The translations under genes were made by a program, and so were the position numbers. The notes beneath the pieces were generated by a model, which saw only the letters and a list, made by a program, of their open reading frames with translations, did no database searches and was not told where the DNA came from. Shown here one piece after another: positions 12,671-25,127 of a stretch of DNA of 64,000 bases. Numbering within the stretch: the stretch's first letter is position 1; every line of letters begins with the position of its first letter. Where the stretch lies: positions 310,001 to 374,000 of the forward strand of contig AP026155.1 of assembly GCA_030295235.1 (NCBI GenBank), read 5' to 3'. The stretch comes from Fistulifera solaris. Taxonomy: Eukaryota; Bacillariophyta; Bacillariophyceae; Naviculales; Stauroneidaceae.

Positions 12671-13894
12671 TTACAAATTATTGAGATTATTCGTATTCGG
12701 ACCACCCCGATCCTTCTCTTCCACTACCGTTTGTTGCACCGCTTGTTGGAATTTGTAAAAACTCATGCTCTAAAAGACACTGTGTGAGAACGAAAATAGT
12801 CACAATCACATCACACAAATTCAACACACACACATAAACGCACCTGCAAAAGACTTTTCCCGGCCCCGTCAATGTCGTCGAGAAGCAACATTCTCCACCA
12901 AACGCCATGGTACAACATCGTCCATTGGGGACAATGCCCATTTGCACCGTCTCTTCCATGGCAATAATTGAAGTCGTATCGACGGTAATGGTTTCCTGGT
13001 CGTGCAATAATTGTTTATAGACAATCGTCCCGCCCGCATTCAAGAAAGTCGTGCCGGTTCCCGTAATTTTTTGTCGAAAACAACCCAAGCCGGCACAGCA
13101 ACACGTGACGGGGGAAACATCCATGTCGCAGCCTAAAACGATGCGAGTCGTCGAGGAGTGTGAGAAAGGACATTTTTGTTGTTTTGATTCGATCCACACC
13201 ACACCACACCACAACACAACAAATACCAGCAGATCCGATCATTCCGTACGTACGTACCAACGGTCACGTCCCCCACATGCGACAAGTAAACACCTTTTGT
13301 GCAATCAAAGACGTGTCGAGTGTTATGTGCTTGCCAAACTGGAATGGTCCGTGGCGTGTGTGTGAGAGAGTGTGAGCGAGAGCGAGAGCGAGAGCGAGTG
13401 AATGGAGTGAAGTGACAACGACGTCATCCACAAAGAAAGACCTACTTGAAGCGGCATAATTTTGGCCGGAAAATTGGGAGTAATACCAACAAATCCTTCC
13501 GTGGCACCTCCATTCACCAACAACACTTTGACACAGGACTCGCCTCCAAGAATTCGTTGACATCCTTCCCACACACTCTCCCGTGCACAAAGTGTCAAAT
13601 CAACCTTGGTTTGCAATTCGGGAGACCCAAACACATACGTCCCTATTTCTGTCACGAGTTGTTCTCCCGGAGGCAACGTCATGGCCAAAACTTGATAATC
13701 GTGTCCGGCAATACTCCATGTGGCCCCCGAATCATCTTGATGCGTCTCGGAACAGCCGCCAACGGCGGCGTGTACCAAAGGAAGCCCGAAGACAACGGAT
13801 CGGCCGTCACGGTGCGGCTATGGGTCATCGTCAATGGTACAACTTCATCGCCGGCCGCGAAATCGACGACAATATCGGGTTCTGCGTATGACAT
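12671..13894 (-). CDS. AIM24-like protein, copy 1
   Basis: This is a member of the AIM24/TIGR00266 beta-rich family; yeast AIM24 is a mitochondrial protein linked to cristae architecture. Likely exons are 13442-13894, 13258-13338, 12844-13132 and 12671-12769. It shows WSIAGHDYQVLAMTLPPGEQ, KGVYLSHVGDVTVG, PVTCCCAGLGCFRQKITG and TTLTGPGKVF, each alignable to the two neighbouring copies. Two frame breaks are needed: a run of five C at 13724-13728 and four A at 12848-12851. The exon 1 donor is uncertain, because the canonical GTAGGT would throw the next exon out of frame. With the last break corrected, the C-terminus reads LQSMSFYKFQQAVQQ, which parallels the other copies. No clear targeting signal is visible, so location is unknown. 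Confidence 0.72.
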
Positions 13895-14191
13895 GTTTGA
13901 TGAAAAAAAAGGAAACGCGATATAGACAACCGAACGGATATACTATACTAGACGAATGATACCAGGTAGCATGCAAGGAACGAATTAATAGATCGAAATC
14001 GTTTGGATGCATTCGAAACGGTGGTGCGCGTCGTGATCGCATTATCTGTCATATCGGTACTCAAACATACTCTCAACGGTACTTCGCATGCATGACACTA
14101 TTATAGTAACTATATTCTACTTTTCTCTTCCACGAAGGATTGCAATTGCAGCACTTTTGCTTGTCACAACACTCACTAGCTAGTTTTGTAT
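13895..14191. other. Spacer between AIM24-like copies 1 and 2
   Basis: About 297 bases lie between the start of copy 1 and the stop of copy 2. I see no gene in it. Confidence 0.5.
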
Positions 14192-14959
14192 TCATCGCCG
14201 ATACAATTTATTAGCCACCAAGGCTTGTTTGAACATGAGTTCATTCATCGACTGTACCACGACGAGTCCTGGACCCGTAATTGTCGTATTGAAGATACCT
14301 TCTCCCCCACCAATCATTCCCATGACTCCACCGACACGGCGCAAATCCATCGTACAGGATCCCGCAAACGCCATGACACAGTTGGTATCGACGACAATGA
14401 TTTCACCCGGTTGCAAAATTTTCTGCAGCATGGTCCCGGTACCGGCCAAAAAGACCGTTCCGGTCCCTTGCAATTTTTGTCGCACCAACCCCATCCCCCC
14501 GCAACAGCATCGTAATAAATTACAATCCAACGACATTTCGACGTGCACATCACCCCACGATGCCATATAGGCGCCTTGTTGACAAATCAAGACCCCTTGT
14601 ACTGTATTCAAATCAATGGGCACGACTTTGGCCGTGGGAAAATTGGGTGTCAAGGCACAATAACTCGGGGTCGTAGCACCACCCGCCGATTTGGTGAAAT
14701 GCAGGACGCAACAACTTTCTCCCGCACACGTTCGTTCGAGACACCCTTCTTCACACGTCGTAGATTGTTGTATATCGCTCGACAAATACATCATAGTCCC
14801 CGGTTCGCCCTGACAGACGTCTCCGACGTTGTTCAATTGCACCGTCAAGACTTGACTTTCGTGTCCGGCAATGGCGTAGACGGGCGTGGTGGGTAATGGC
14901 AAATGCGACCATCCGGTCGTGGCCAAGACGAGTTCGTCGTCTTTTTTCGAGTAAGTCAT
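14192..14959 (-). CDS. AIM24-like protein, copy 2 (single exon)
   Basis: This intact reading frame encodes 255 residues and belongs to the AIM24/TIGR00266 family. I chose the ATG at 14957-14959 (MTYSKKDDELV) because the upstream in-frame extension is low complexity. Key segments are YAIAGHESQVLTVQLNNVG, CALTPNFPTAKVVPID, QQGAYMASWGDVHVEM, RCCCGGMGLVRQKLQGTGTV and FNTTITGPGLVVVQSMNEL. It is rich in cysteine (ERTCAGESCCV, RCCCGG), a pattern shared with copies 1 and 3. It has no introns, unlike its neighbours with three each, so it may have arisen by retroposition or intron loss (inference). It is divergent from copy 3. Confidence 0.82.
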   Translation of the reverse strand: MTYSKKDDELVLATTGWSHLPLPTTPVYAIAGHESQVLTVQLNNVGDVCQGEPGTMMYLSSDIQQSTTCEEGCLERTCAGESCCVLHFTKSAGGATTPSYCALTPNFPTAKVVPIDLNTVQGVLICQQGAYMASWGDVHVEMSLDCNLLRCCCGGMGLVRQKLQGTGTVFLAGTGTMLQKILQPGEIIVVDTNCVMAFAGSCTMDLRRVGGVMGMIGGGEGIFNTTITGPGLVVVQSMNELMFKQALVANKLYRR

Positions 14960-15338
14960 GGTATTATGAGAAGAAGAAGTAGAAGAAGAAGTAGAATAAG
15001 AAGTAGAAGAAGAAACAATGATGATAAGGAAATGTTCGACGCGGCTCGATCGTTTGACTCGGTCAACACAGTAATAATTAGAAGCCACGATGCGCGTGAC
15101 CTTTTGGGAAACCAAAAACGTGTTATGTGATACTACGACACGTAAATCAACTTCCATCCTCAGTGTGACTTACACAGCGGTATCCAACGATTGTCGCAAC
15201 AAACGATTTTGTGCGAGGCTTACCAGTAGTATTGCGTCCTTATCATTATTATTGTTTTTATTCTCAAGTCCGTATTCTCTTTTGCTCGCTTCTTTTCTTA
15301 CTTTACAAAATAAGCATAAACATTCAACACAAACATCA
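14960..15338. promoter_or_regulatory. Divergent promoter region between AIM24-like copies 2 and 3
   Basis: The 379-base spacer separates two genes read outward. It contains a run of AGAAGAAGT-type repeats near 14965-15020. No other motif is recognised. Confidence 0.45.
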
Positions 15339-16583
15339 ATGACCGACTATTCGTCTCCCTTTGCAATGGCGTTGAACGATCCGAAGAAGGATGATTATGA
15401 GGAGTATCCGGATAGCCCCTCGGTACTTGTACCGGTACCTCTGGCTACTCCCGTCGAATCATCATCCCATACGCAACCGTTATTCTTGGCCGGATTTGAA
15501 GTGTGGTCGCCTCCTTCTCCTCCCACGTATGCGGACGGCTTACCGGTGTACGAATTGTTGGGGACGGATGCACCGTTTGTACAAATTCCCTTACGACCGG
15601 GACGTCAAGTCATGTGCTTTGCCGGGGCCATGGCCTACATGAGTAACGAAGTCAAAATGAAAGTCGAATTGGGAGGATTCGGGAAAACGTTTGGGCGGTT
15701 GGCGGGTGGTGGTTCCTTGTTTCAAGCCACTTACACCAACGAAAGCACCACACACGATGGTTACAGTTGAGTTGTTCAAAATACAAGAGAGCCTTGGATT
15801 CCTTCGTTCCCTTTCTTCCAATCAATCAATCAATCACTCACTCACTCACTTCTCTTTTCTCGGCAGTCGCATTAACACCGGATTATCCCGGCGTCATTGT
15901 TCCCATTCATATGCCCTCTTGTCCGTCGGGAACGATCATGGCCATGCGCGATTCCTTTCTTGGTTCGACAGTGCCGATCGGGGAAGCGGTGACGGACGTC
16001 GGGGCTGGATTCAATCCCGCCGAAAGTATGGCCGGCATCTGTTGCAGTGGTGTTGATTTGATTGTGCAAACGCTCCGCCATGGAGAATGGGTGTTTTTGA
16101 TGGCCATGGGGACTGTTTTACAAAAAGTACGTTAAGAAACGGAAGACGACTCGTCAACGGTCCTTCGTATATATATATATATCTCAACTCGCGCTGTTGT
16201 TTTCAGAATTTAGTCGCGGGTGAAAAGATTTTAGTGGATACCGATAGTATCTTGTGTTTTGAATCATCGGTCACGATGGATGTGCAATTCATTGGATCCG
16301 GGATGGCGTGTTGTTGTGCGGGAGAAGGGATTTTCAACACCACGAGTGCGTCCTTTTTGTGTTGTTGTTATTGTTGTTGTTATTGTTGTTGTTGTTGGTA
16401 GTCTACCAGGTATTGTGGTAACTCTGACACATGCTCTCTTTCTTTCTCACAGTGACCGGACCGGGCAAAATCTGGATTCAATCTCTCAGCATTGACAAGA
16501 TGCGGAAATTGTTCCCACCCAAAGTGATACAACAGGATAGCAATAATAATAGTGGGAATGTCGATGGACCCACAAATGCGTGA
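15339..16583 (+). CDS. AIM24-like protein, copy 3
   Basis: This four-exon gene has exons 15339-15765, 15867-16126, 16207-16345 and 16453-16583. All junctions are GT-AG and in frame, giving about 318 residues. Family segments are GRQVMCFAGAMAYMSNEVKM, ALTPDYPGVIVPIHMPS, DLIVQTLRHGEWVFLMAMGT, NLVAGEKILVDTDSILCFES, GMACCCAGEGIFNTT and TGPGKIWIQSLSIDKM. They follow the same order as copies 1 and 2. The N-terminal 60 residues are Pro/Ser-rich and unique to this copy. The stretch from 16360 (within intron 3) is a TTGTTG repeat. The sequence shows no frame break. Function is unknown beyond family membership. Confidence 0.82.
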
Positions 16584-17113
16584 TGATTGTTACAAGTATA
16601 ATTCATGCCTCTAGAACGCATCATCCTCGACTTGCCTTCTACAAAATGGATCTTCTAGTACTACGGTAGTTTCGTAAATGCAATCCTGAGACTTTGACTG
16701 AAGTGCCGTCGAGGTATCGTTGAGACCACCTCGACTTAGTGGGCATTGCTGCTATGAATACGTTTATCTTAATCAATTTGATGAAACTTAAATGGAAGTG
16801 CAAGCAAAGTAAAACTGTCAGCATAGAATGATCAATGTTAGGAATTCATGACTGAAATGCAATCGTGGTAAAAGGTCGCCGACACTTGAGTTTACAGTAA
16901 GCAGAGCCTTTTGTCGCACCACCACGGAATCCTTCGGCGCGGCTCTCCGGCTCGCACCGCGCCGTTTATTATTATTATTTGTGTTGCAATTTGCAATGCA
17001 ACACAACGTTCATTCTTCTTGTCGAAGAGACGAACATCTTTCGTTCTTGCATTCTGAATACTATCTTTTTCCCTTCTCTTTCTATTCATTTCATTCATTT
17101 TTAAATAGTACAT
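16584..17113. other. Spacer between AIM24-like copy 3 and the RBX1-like gene
   Basis: In these 530 bases I see no convincing gene or RNA. The last 100 bases are pyrimidine-rich (TTCTTGTC, TTTTTCCCTTCTC) as expected just upstream of a transcription start. Confidence 0.45.
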
Positions 17114-17635
17114 ATGGCAGAAGTGGCGGATGTTCCCATGGAAGATGCGGTACGTTTGGAAAAAAAGCGCTCTCCCGGACCCGTTTTGCTGCGGATATTC
17201 ACTCACTCCATCGTTTCATTCCTTACAGTCAGAACAACAAGTTCTTTCGAAACCGTCGGCTCCGCGTTTTGAAATCAAAAAATGGAATGCTGTCGCCATG
17301 TGGTCGTGGGATATTTGCGCAGATACGGTACGTGAAGGGAACCAAGCGTCGATCACGTTTTTTTATCGCCTTCCTTTCTTTCTTTCACTCATATACTCTC
17401 TTAGTGCGCCATTTGTCGCAATTCACTCAATGAACCATCCATCGAATATCAAGCCAATCCTTCACCAACCAACGACAATGGCTTATCGATTGCTTTTGGG
17501 AATTGTGGACACGTCTTTCATCTTGATTGCATCCAACGTTGGTTGAAAACACGTTCCGTTTGTCCTCTTTGTAACAAGGAATGGGATTTTGCCAAAATTG
17601 AACGCATTCCGGGATACGGGCAATTGGGAATCTAA
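17114..17635 (+). CDS. RBX1: RBX1/ROC1-like RING-box protein with altered zinc ligands
   Basis: This is a predicted RING subunit of cullin-RING ubiquitin ligases, which recruits the E2. Three exons (17114-17149, 17229-17327, 17405-17635) give 121 residues without frame breaks. The cullin-binding strand [17 protein letters not shown] is strongly conserved, followed by [38 protein letters not shown] and an extra tail ending YGQLGI. Human RBX1 binds a third zinc through Cys53, Cys56, Cys68 and His82. Here those positions read Ser, Tyr, Leu and Asp, and the unusual Asp97 of RBX1 is Cys. The protein therefore looks like a two-zinc canonical RING-H2. It could be a divergent paralog rather than the only RBX1. 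Confidence 0.9.
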
Positions 17636-17777
17636 GACAACAAAAAGAATAGTAGTAGGATGGGATTGAAAAAAAGAAATATAATATGCGAGGCGATTGC
17701 AATAACAAATAGGTAGTGGATCTACTCGTAGCATTATTATTATTATTATTATTGATTGGAAAACTTCAACGAATGAT

Positions 17778-18986
17778 TCATTCGTTCCATTCCGCAGTAG
17801 GAGACAGAATACAACGATGAACGGGTGTTCCTTTGATCAAACAAGCCACTTCGGTTTCCGTCATGGCGGTGCGTGGCAAAAGGGGACGATATATCCAACC
17901 GGGACCTTGTGCACGTTCTCCACCCATGGCGATCCATTGTCGTGTTCGTTGTGTTAATGCGGATGGAGCTATAACGCCCTCAGGTAATGATGACTCATTC
18001 ACATCTAGAACGGGAGTAAATCCGGCTTGTTGACACGCCGTGTGAAACATCCAGACTGCAACATCTTCACAATTCGATTGCAACCACAAGGTTCCGTTGT
18101 CCGGAACGAGAATGGCCCGACACAACTGTAGGAGTTCCAGAGAAACCATGAAACCATCGGTTGCGGAACGGGGCAATTGCGTATTGCCACTGTTATCCTG
18201 TAAACGATAGGGAGTGGGAAATTGTATCAAAATGTTCGCAACATTTCCCGGATACGACTCGAACACCTGTTGCAACGCGTGTTCGGCCGTATCGACTACG
18301 AATGCCAATCGATCCGATAAATTCCACCGTTCCGCCAATCCGGCCCCATAATGAATGGTCACCGCATTTAGATCAATTCCCAAGAAATTACAGTTTTCCC
18401 AAGACGAATTGTCGTCGTCTTGGGATGCCAATCCCAGCAAGCAGACCCCCATACCGCACCCCACATCGATGACCAAGGGACGATGCGGATCCTGAAACAA
18501 CTGGTACCAATCGAACGGGTAAGGGGTAAACGTTTCGTCCTGCAATGCCGTCTCGGAGGATTTACCAAAATGTTGCGCGGCTTGATGCCAGAACGCCTTG
18601 GGTTTCTTTTGTCGAGTAGAAAATTCCCATAACAAAAGAGCACATCCATCGGAATGAAAGGACACGACTTGATCGTTGTTGAAAGTCGCCTGTTTGGCCT
18701 CGAAACATTGTTGTAGAACTTGATTCAATTCCCGATCGTTGCGTATTCCGGCCGCCGCCATGCGTTGGGCTATGGCTAACAAGTCTTTCAGGCGACACGA
18801 TGGTCGGGTTCCAAATCGTCGTAATTCTTTGCACACGACTTTGGTGAGCAAGACAAACAAATGTTCGTCCGTAACTCCCGCCAAGGCGAACCAAAAGGCG
18901 GCATCGGCACTTTTACGTCCTTGTAGGGCGGCTTCGATAGCGGCCCACGTGGACAAATCGTCGTGCTGTAACACGGTTTGCCATAC

Positions 18987-19018
<32 letters not shown>

Positions 19019-19641
19019 GTGTTCGATGGATCGAATGTCGTCCCCCCTCTACTATGAGTGAATGGACGTTCGACCAGGCTTGTAGTTGGGATATAGCTTG
19101 TTGCACCCATCGATCGCGGGCCTCGTGATGATTCTTCTTCTTATTCCTATTATTATAGCCTTCCGCCACAGCACTCCCCAAGGCTTGATGCGCCAATGGC
19201 AAGACGGTAGACGTTTGATTGTGAGGAATCATCATCATAATGTGATAAACGACGGACCATTGTGACTTTCCTTCATTCGTATCGGTGACACGAATGGAAC
19301 AATTATGGGTAATGAGAGTGGGCAGTGATTGGAGAAGATGATCGGCCCACGTAAAATTTTTGCATCCGACGTGCTTGATCGCGTTGTTGCAGAATGTCAT
19401 TGATCTGTGCGACAGTTGTGGGTGACAAGACTACTAACGGATCTTCCAGTACGACATTGAAAAACTGAGAGGATTGTTGCAAAAATAATAATGTAAATGG
19501 TAATAAGGGACGTGACGACGATGACGACAACGACAACGACGACAACAAGGCATCATTGGGTTGGAGGAAGCATGACACAATGAATAAGCAAAGGAGGGCC
19601 AATTTGCCTCCCCAAATGTGACTACTACGTAGAACTAGCAT
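17778..19641 (-). CDS. TrmB-like tRNA (guanine-N7) methyltransferase family protein, organelle- or ER-targeted
   Basis: The C-terminal half holds a SAM-dependent methyltransferase domain with motif I PLVIDVGCGMGVCLLGL, NFLGIDLNAVTIHYG, the TrmB-type ILIQFPTPYRLQ and ILVPDNGTLWLQSNCEDVAV. These suggest an m7G46-type tRNA methyltransferase, which would use SAM to methylate tRNA. The N-terminal 250 residues are unlike bacterial TrmB and contain a predicted helical region (NDILQQRDQARRMQKF). The N-terminus has a clear signal peptide, KLALLCLFIVSCFLQP, so plastid or ER targeting is likely. One frame break lies at the AAAATTTTT stretch 19353-19361. The start at 19641 is chosen for the signal peptide. 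It is convergent with RBX1, 142 bases apart. Confidence 0.75.
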
Positions 19642-20028
19642 GGAATAAATAGTTTCATGATGTGTATACGTAGTATGAAAAAGGGAAGGATAATGATAGC
19701 GAACGACAAAAGAACAGAATGATGTTTCTTGGCCTCCGTTTACGATTGTTGTATGTTACCTTCATTATTTTTTTTTTCCGACGGCTCTCGGCGAGTGCCG
19801 AGTTCATTATTATTTGTCATTCACGAATTATTAAATTCAGTCTGTCCGTCGACCGTCTTTGAAAGAAAATAAACCTCACATGATGGATGATGATGAGCGA
19901 GAGAAATATCATCAATCCAAGCAGGAGACAAAACCCTGCAAATAATAAAGTTCACTACGGAGTAGAATTTATTTTCGTGAATCTACTATAATATATTCAT
20001 CTTGTAGTCATTCTGGAAACAGTTAACG
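19642..20028. promoter_or_regulatory. Divergent spacer, TrmB-like / RimM
   Basis: This 387-base spacer lies between two genes read outward. I see no gene in it. A short inverted repeat, CGGCTCTCGGCGAGTGCCG, lies near 19782-19800. Confidence 0.45.
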
Positions 20029-21083
20029 ATGTTTTTTACAAGATTCTTCATTCTAGTTTGGTGGGTCGTTGGTCGCACGACCGCCTTTTTTCACACCTTG
20101 TCATTGTCGTTCTTATTCTTATTCTTATTCTTCGACGACGACGACAAAGACGACGACATCTCTCTTTTCTTCTTCCACGCCCAAAGCCAAGAAGAAAAAG
20201 AAGAAAAAACAAATACGAACAATTTTCCAAGGTGCAACAAGATACAGATCCCTTCCAAGAACTTTTGGCTGAATCGGAACGAAAATTGGCGGCCTTGCAA
20301 CAAGAACAACAACAACAAAGCACTTTCCTCCCCACGGCACCACCACCACCACCACCACTGCAACAACAATTCCCCGACACGGCCACCATTGATCCATACG
20401 ATCCACGAACCTTTGGATATGTCACTTTGGGGACCATTCAAGGGGCGCATGGTGTACAGGGATGGATCAAAGTCAAGATTACGGATGCGGTGGACGCGAC
20501 TCTGGTGCAACAAAGTTGTACACAGACGGGATGGGTACACGTTCGATTGCCTCACAAACGGGCCCCTCGACCCATCTTACTCCAACAAGGAAGATTAACG
20601 ACGGAACAGCAGTATTTGGTGCAATTGCAAGATATTCTGGATCGAGAACAAGCGCAAACGTTGCGGGGGGCGACCTTGTATGTGCGGCACGAACAAATTG
20701 TGTCCGAAACCGACGACGACGAGGAAGAAGAAGAAGAATACAATGTTTCCGAACTCGTGGGAATGGAAGTATTTTTGACAGAAAATCCCGACGGGTACGT
20801 GGGAAAAGTATCGGGCATTGTTTTTTGTGAAGATATTTCGTCCATTCCCTTGGGACACGATTTCTTGGAACTCGAGTTACCGAGAGCCGATTCAGGGATG
20901 GCTTCCTACAAGGATGAGTTGGTCTTGATTCCGTTTGTACCACCCTTGGTGCCGATCGTGGATGTGCAGCAACGACGCATCCACATTAGTCCTCCGGCGG
21001 GATTGTTGGATTTGACCTACGTGAGGAGTGACAAAGTGCGCGTGAAGGGCTTTTTGCCGGCGCGTCGTACCACCATGGATTGA
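20029..21083 (+). CDS. Plastid-targeted RimM-like ribosome maturation factor
   Basis: RimM assists maturation of the 30S subunit head by binding ribosomal protein S19. The conserved core begins FGYVTLGTIQGAHGVQGWIK, the RimM N-terminal barrel. The PRC-barrel follows with SELVGMEVFLTENPDGYVGK, PLGHDFLELEL and ELVLIPFVPPLVPIVDVQ. An acidic DDDEEEEEE loop separates the domains. The upstream frame encodes a signal peptide ending GRTTAFF, the diatom plastid motif, so the product likely serves plastid ribosomes. Two breaks in the low-complexity leader, at T6 20086-20091 and A6 20204-20209, separate the leader from the core. The core alone is open from 20058. The stop lies 27 bases from the ELP1 stop (tail-to-tail). 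Confidence 0.85.
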
Positions 21084-21110
21084 AAAAAGAAGAACTTGAA
21101 GTGATTAATT

Positions 21111-24100
21111 TTACAATAAACTTGTTTCCGGAATGTAACGAAAGAAGTCCGCGATCGTGGGTGGCAACGACGGTACCATCAACTTATCGACTTCTTGTTC
21201 CAGTTCTAAGCGAATCCAGGGCCGACCGTCAAAGCCTTCTCTTCGGACACGCGATTCGTAAGCACGACGAGCCGTCTCCTCGGCTTCTTGGCGTTGGGAC
21301 AACGCGGTGGTAACCGTCGTGTGGAGTGTACTGTACCGGGTAAAGAGAATCCGAGCGAGGACTATTTGACCATTGCGGAACAAGAAGCAAATCGTATCCC
21401 CAATGGTCTCAGCATAAAAAGGATCCAAGCAACTGGAACGTAGTGTCCCCACCAAGTCATCTAACTCAGCTTGACTACCCGGTCGAACTTTAGTACTCCC
21501 TTTGCTTTTCCTCTTTTTCTTCTTTTTGAATCCTAGTTGATTGAACTTACTCTTGTGTCGATAGTGTTCATCCGCACCTGACAACGAAAAGGTAGTCGCG
21601 GTTTTGACGCTGATGACGCTGGACAAGCTGGTCGAAGTGCCGGTACTGCGCATCGATGCGTTGGAGACCGTGGTCGATGCGGTAGTGAAGAGCGAGCCGT
21701 TCTCATCTGGATCGTTTTCTAAATGGTCGACTTCACCCGATGCCACTGCTTCACGACGAATTTGTACTACGGCACTATATCGCTCCAACGTTGTTGGAAA
21801 TGTCGATGCCTTTTCTTCGAGATCTTCAATGGTCTTGTGAGTGTACGCTATGACGGCATCCATGACTCGGCGATGATCGAGTGAATGTTTTACCGATAGC
21901 CTCTGTGCCTCAAACCACAATTCGGCTCGGAGAAGAAACTCGACGGCCCCCGAAACGTCGTTACCGTAGTCATATAAAATGGTAGCCGCATCATTGAGTT
22001 TCTGTCGGCGTGTCGCTCCGGACTCGCTTTCCGACGCAAAAGACAAATTTTCGGCCATCTCTCCTGCCAGGATCATCTTTCGCTCTTGAGAGAAATCCTC
22101 TTCATTGATGGGTGATATAGAAAGAGAGTTTTCCAGTCTCGACAAGCCTTTGCCGCAGATTTGGCCCGTTCCACGTCCAGGGGTGTGACGGTGAGAAAAA
22201 CATTCAACGCCATGTCAAATCGCTTTTGTTTCATCAAATCGTCACCAAGTGCAATCAAAATTGTGCGCGAACTTTGAGGGTCCTGAAAGAGTTCCAAACC
22301 TTGTCGATAGAGGTCATGCTTTTCGATTAATTGCATGCAATCTTCTACATTGTTTCCTACCTCGGGACACTCGTCCTCGTGATATTTTGTGACTTCCACC
22401 AGATTCTCACCCTCGTTAAGCGACTTGGCAAGGTTACGGAGCGCTGCGTCGTAGTTCTTTAAGCGCATGTCTACTTCATACCTGGCGTAATAGAGAGGAA
22501 GCTCCATGTATCTCTTTAAAAGAGGAAGGTAAACCTTGGGATCCATTTGCGAGTTGCGAGCCACAGCACGTGCCATATCAAAGTCGTACAGCCCGAGTGC
22601 CCTGTCAAACAAAAGACTGTATTCGGCCATGAAGGCAAGGTACTGAATGGCGCTTTGCGCCTTATCGGAAAACAATATTGGTTTGTTTTTGGGTAGCGTA
22701 TCCCTCTGCCTTTCCGTGTTATTCTTTATGAGGTTCAACGCATCTTCAATTTGAGGCGGATCTTGCTTGGCAAACGTCGAAAGAGTGGGCAAGAGAAAAT
22801 AGGCATCTTTCACAGGTTTCCCACTAACGGTTTTCTCCTGAGCTTCCGCCGCCAACATAGCAGTACGCATACTTTCGCAAATCAAATTTACTTTTTCGTA
22901 AAGTCAAAGTCGTTACAAGTAGATTGGTTCTCTTTTGAATCCATTTGGGCACCGGATAACGCTCCAATGTCGAATTCCAATTCTGAAGAGAAGATATAAA
23001 GAGGTTGAGGTGGTCTATGTTGCGGACTTGATCAATGAGAATGTGAACGCCTTCTTTGAGAAAAAAATGAGGATCAAGGTCCACAATCAGATTGAGATCT
23101 ACTTTGTGGCGACGCATGAGCTCATAGGCGGACTTGAATTCCCTGGCAAGCACATTTTTCATGCAGTAACCAAGAACCAAAGCCCGCGGGTATATGGCTT
23201 CCAAGTTACCTCGAGGCATCTGCAGTACGACAGTCGGTTCTTCTGGTCGAACACAAACAAGACACGCACCCCGTTCGACATCTCGGGGCTCGTACCCGGT
23301 GGAGAGCACACGTTGGTGTTCTTCCGAGCCCAACAGTGGATCGAATGAGGCCAACACCGACAAATGAACAAAACGAAGTTGAAACTGCGAGTCTGCAGTG
23401 ACGTAACACAAGAATCCTTGTGGTACCGACAAAAAGAAGGAAGAAACATTTTCGGCAAGTAGAACATCATGGCAGTACAAACGCCCCTTGAGCGTCTTGC
23501 CTACGACCAGCCGGTTGTGTCCATGATCATTTTCAGGAACAACTTTACAACCCTCGATCCAATGACACGGTTCCAGGAACGGCTCCACGGTGGCGGGTAC
23601 AACTTGCCCGTCATAGTATTCATAGAGACTTCCATCGTTGAGTTCCACCAGTGCACCTGGCGCATCGGACCATGCCGTGATCGTTAAAATAGGCTCGTCT
23701 AGGAACAGCAAATCTTGAACAGTAACCGCCGGAGTCAATCCACCCCAAGTGATCGTAAGCACCACCAAACATTCCTTCCCTTCTTCTTTGGTCATACATG
23801 CTGCAACTACTTCAATCGTCTCGGCATCGGCCGACGAAATCACTAAATTCCGCAAAGAGCATGGATCGATTGGACATTCGACGTCGTCGTCGTCGTCGTC
23901 GTCACTGATATGAACCGCGTCGGAGGTAGTGGTTGGCGGATTCCAGCCCACCATGGTGTGATGTCCCACCCCATTTTCGTCACACACCACAATCCACGAT
24001 CCATCCACGAGTAACACGACCGCACACAGTAGTGGTGTTCCCAGCGGACGATGCGCCGCGGCAATTTCCTGGACCGAATGCGGAAACACCAGCGTCGCTT

Positions 24101-25095
24101 CACTCATCGGAGGTGGTGTTATCGCTCGATCCAAGGGTGTCACTTTTACAGAGGCTCCATCCACGACAAGGGCGGTACAGGGCCACGCTATCGTACTGGT
24201 ACACCACTGGACATGGTATTCCATCCATTGACCTCCCTGTAGGGCCACGAACAAACGACGGGGATTTTCGGGATGAAAGAGTGCTCTCGTCATCAACGTT
24301 GGAGTGTGTATTTCACGTTTGAGATACCAATGATAATTGCGGCGATGCCATAATTGTATTTTCGACTCGAAGACCACGGCCAAGAGTTGGGAATCCGCAT
24401 TCCAACACAGTTCTAACACTGGACTGGTTACGTCTGGCAATACAAATTCCCCATGACGCAATCCATTGGGTTCCAAGAAGGCGACCTGTTTTTTGTTACG
24501 TCCTTTCGTTTGCAAGGTCGCCAACAATTGCGAACACTGGTGTCCGGCCCACGCCAGTGGTGCCGCCAACAAGCCGGTCACCAATTTGCCACTCCCATCT
24601 TCGGTCCGTCCCAACGATTGGAAGGCAAGGTCCGATGTTTGATAGAAACGTATTTTCCGGGTAGTGTCACCGCCGCGATCGACACTACTGACGGCACACA
24701 GTGTCGCATTATTATTGGAGGAGGGTTGGATGGCCAAAAAGACCGGAAAGGAGGGATCGTGTGGTGACTCCAATTCGACTTCGGCCAAGACATGCCATTC
24801 CGAATTCATGGTCAACAAGACGGTCCTCCGATCGTTGTCGTCGTCGTTGTCGTCGTCGTCTTCAGTAGTGGTAGTAGTGGTAGTAGTGATCAATACGAGT
24901 AATTCACCATCCCACGCCGCCGCACAAATGCCGTATTCGAATTCTCCCACCAATTCTCCCGAGGATGATGATGATGATAGATCGAACGGGAACGTGACCA
25001 CGGCGCCACTTTGACTCAAACACACGTAACAACTGTTATTGTCTGACGACGACGACGACGACGACGACGACACAGCCAACACACGAAACCAATCG

Positions 25096-25127
<32 letters not shown>

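Noticed and set aside
20048-20555. Several overlapping minus-strand frames opposite RimM
   Set aside because: They are low-complexity shadows of the repeat-rich RimM leader.
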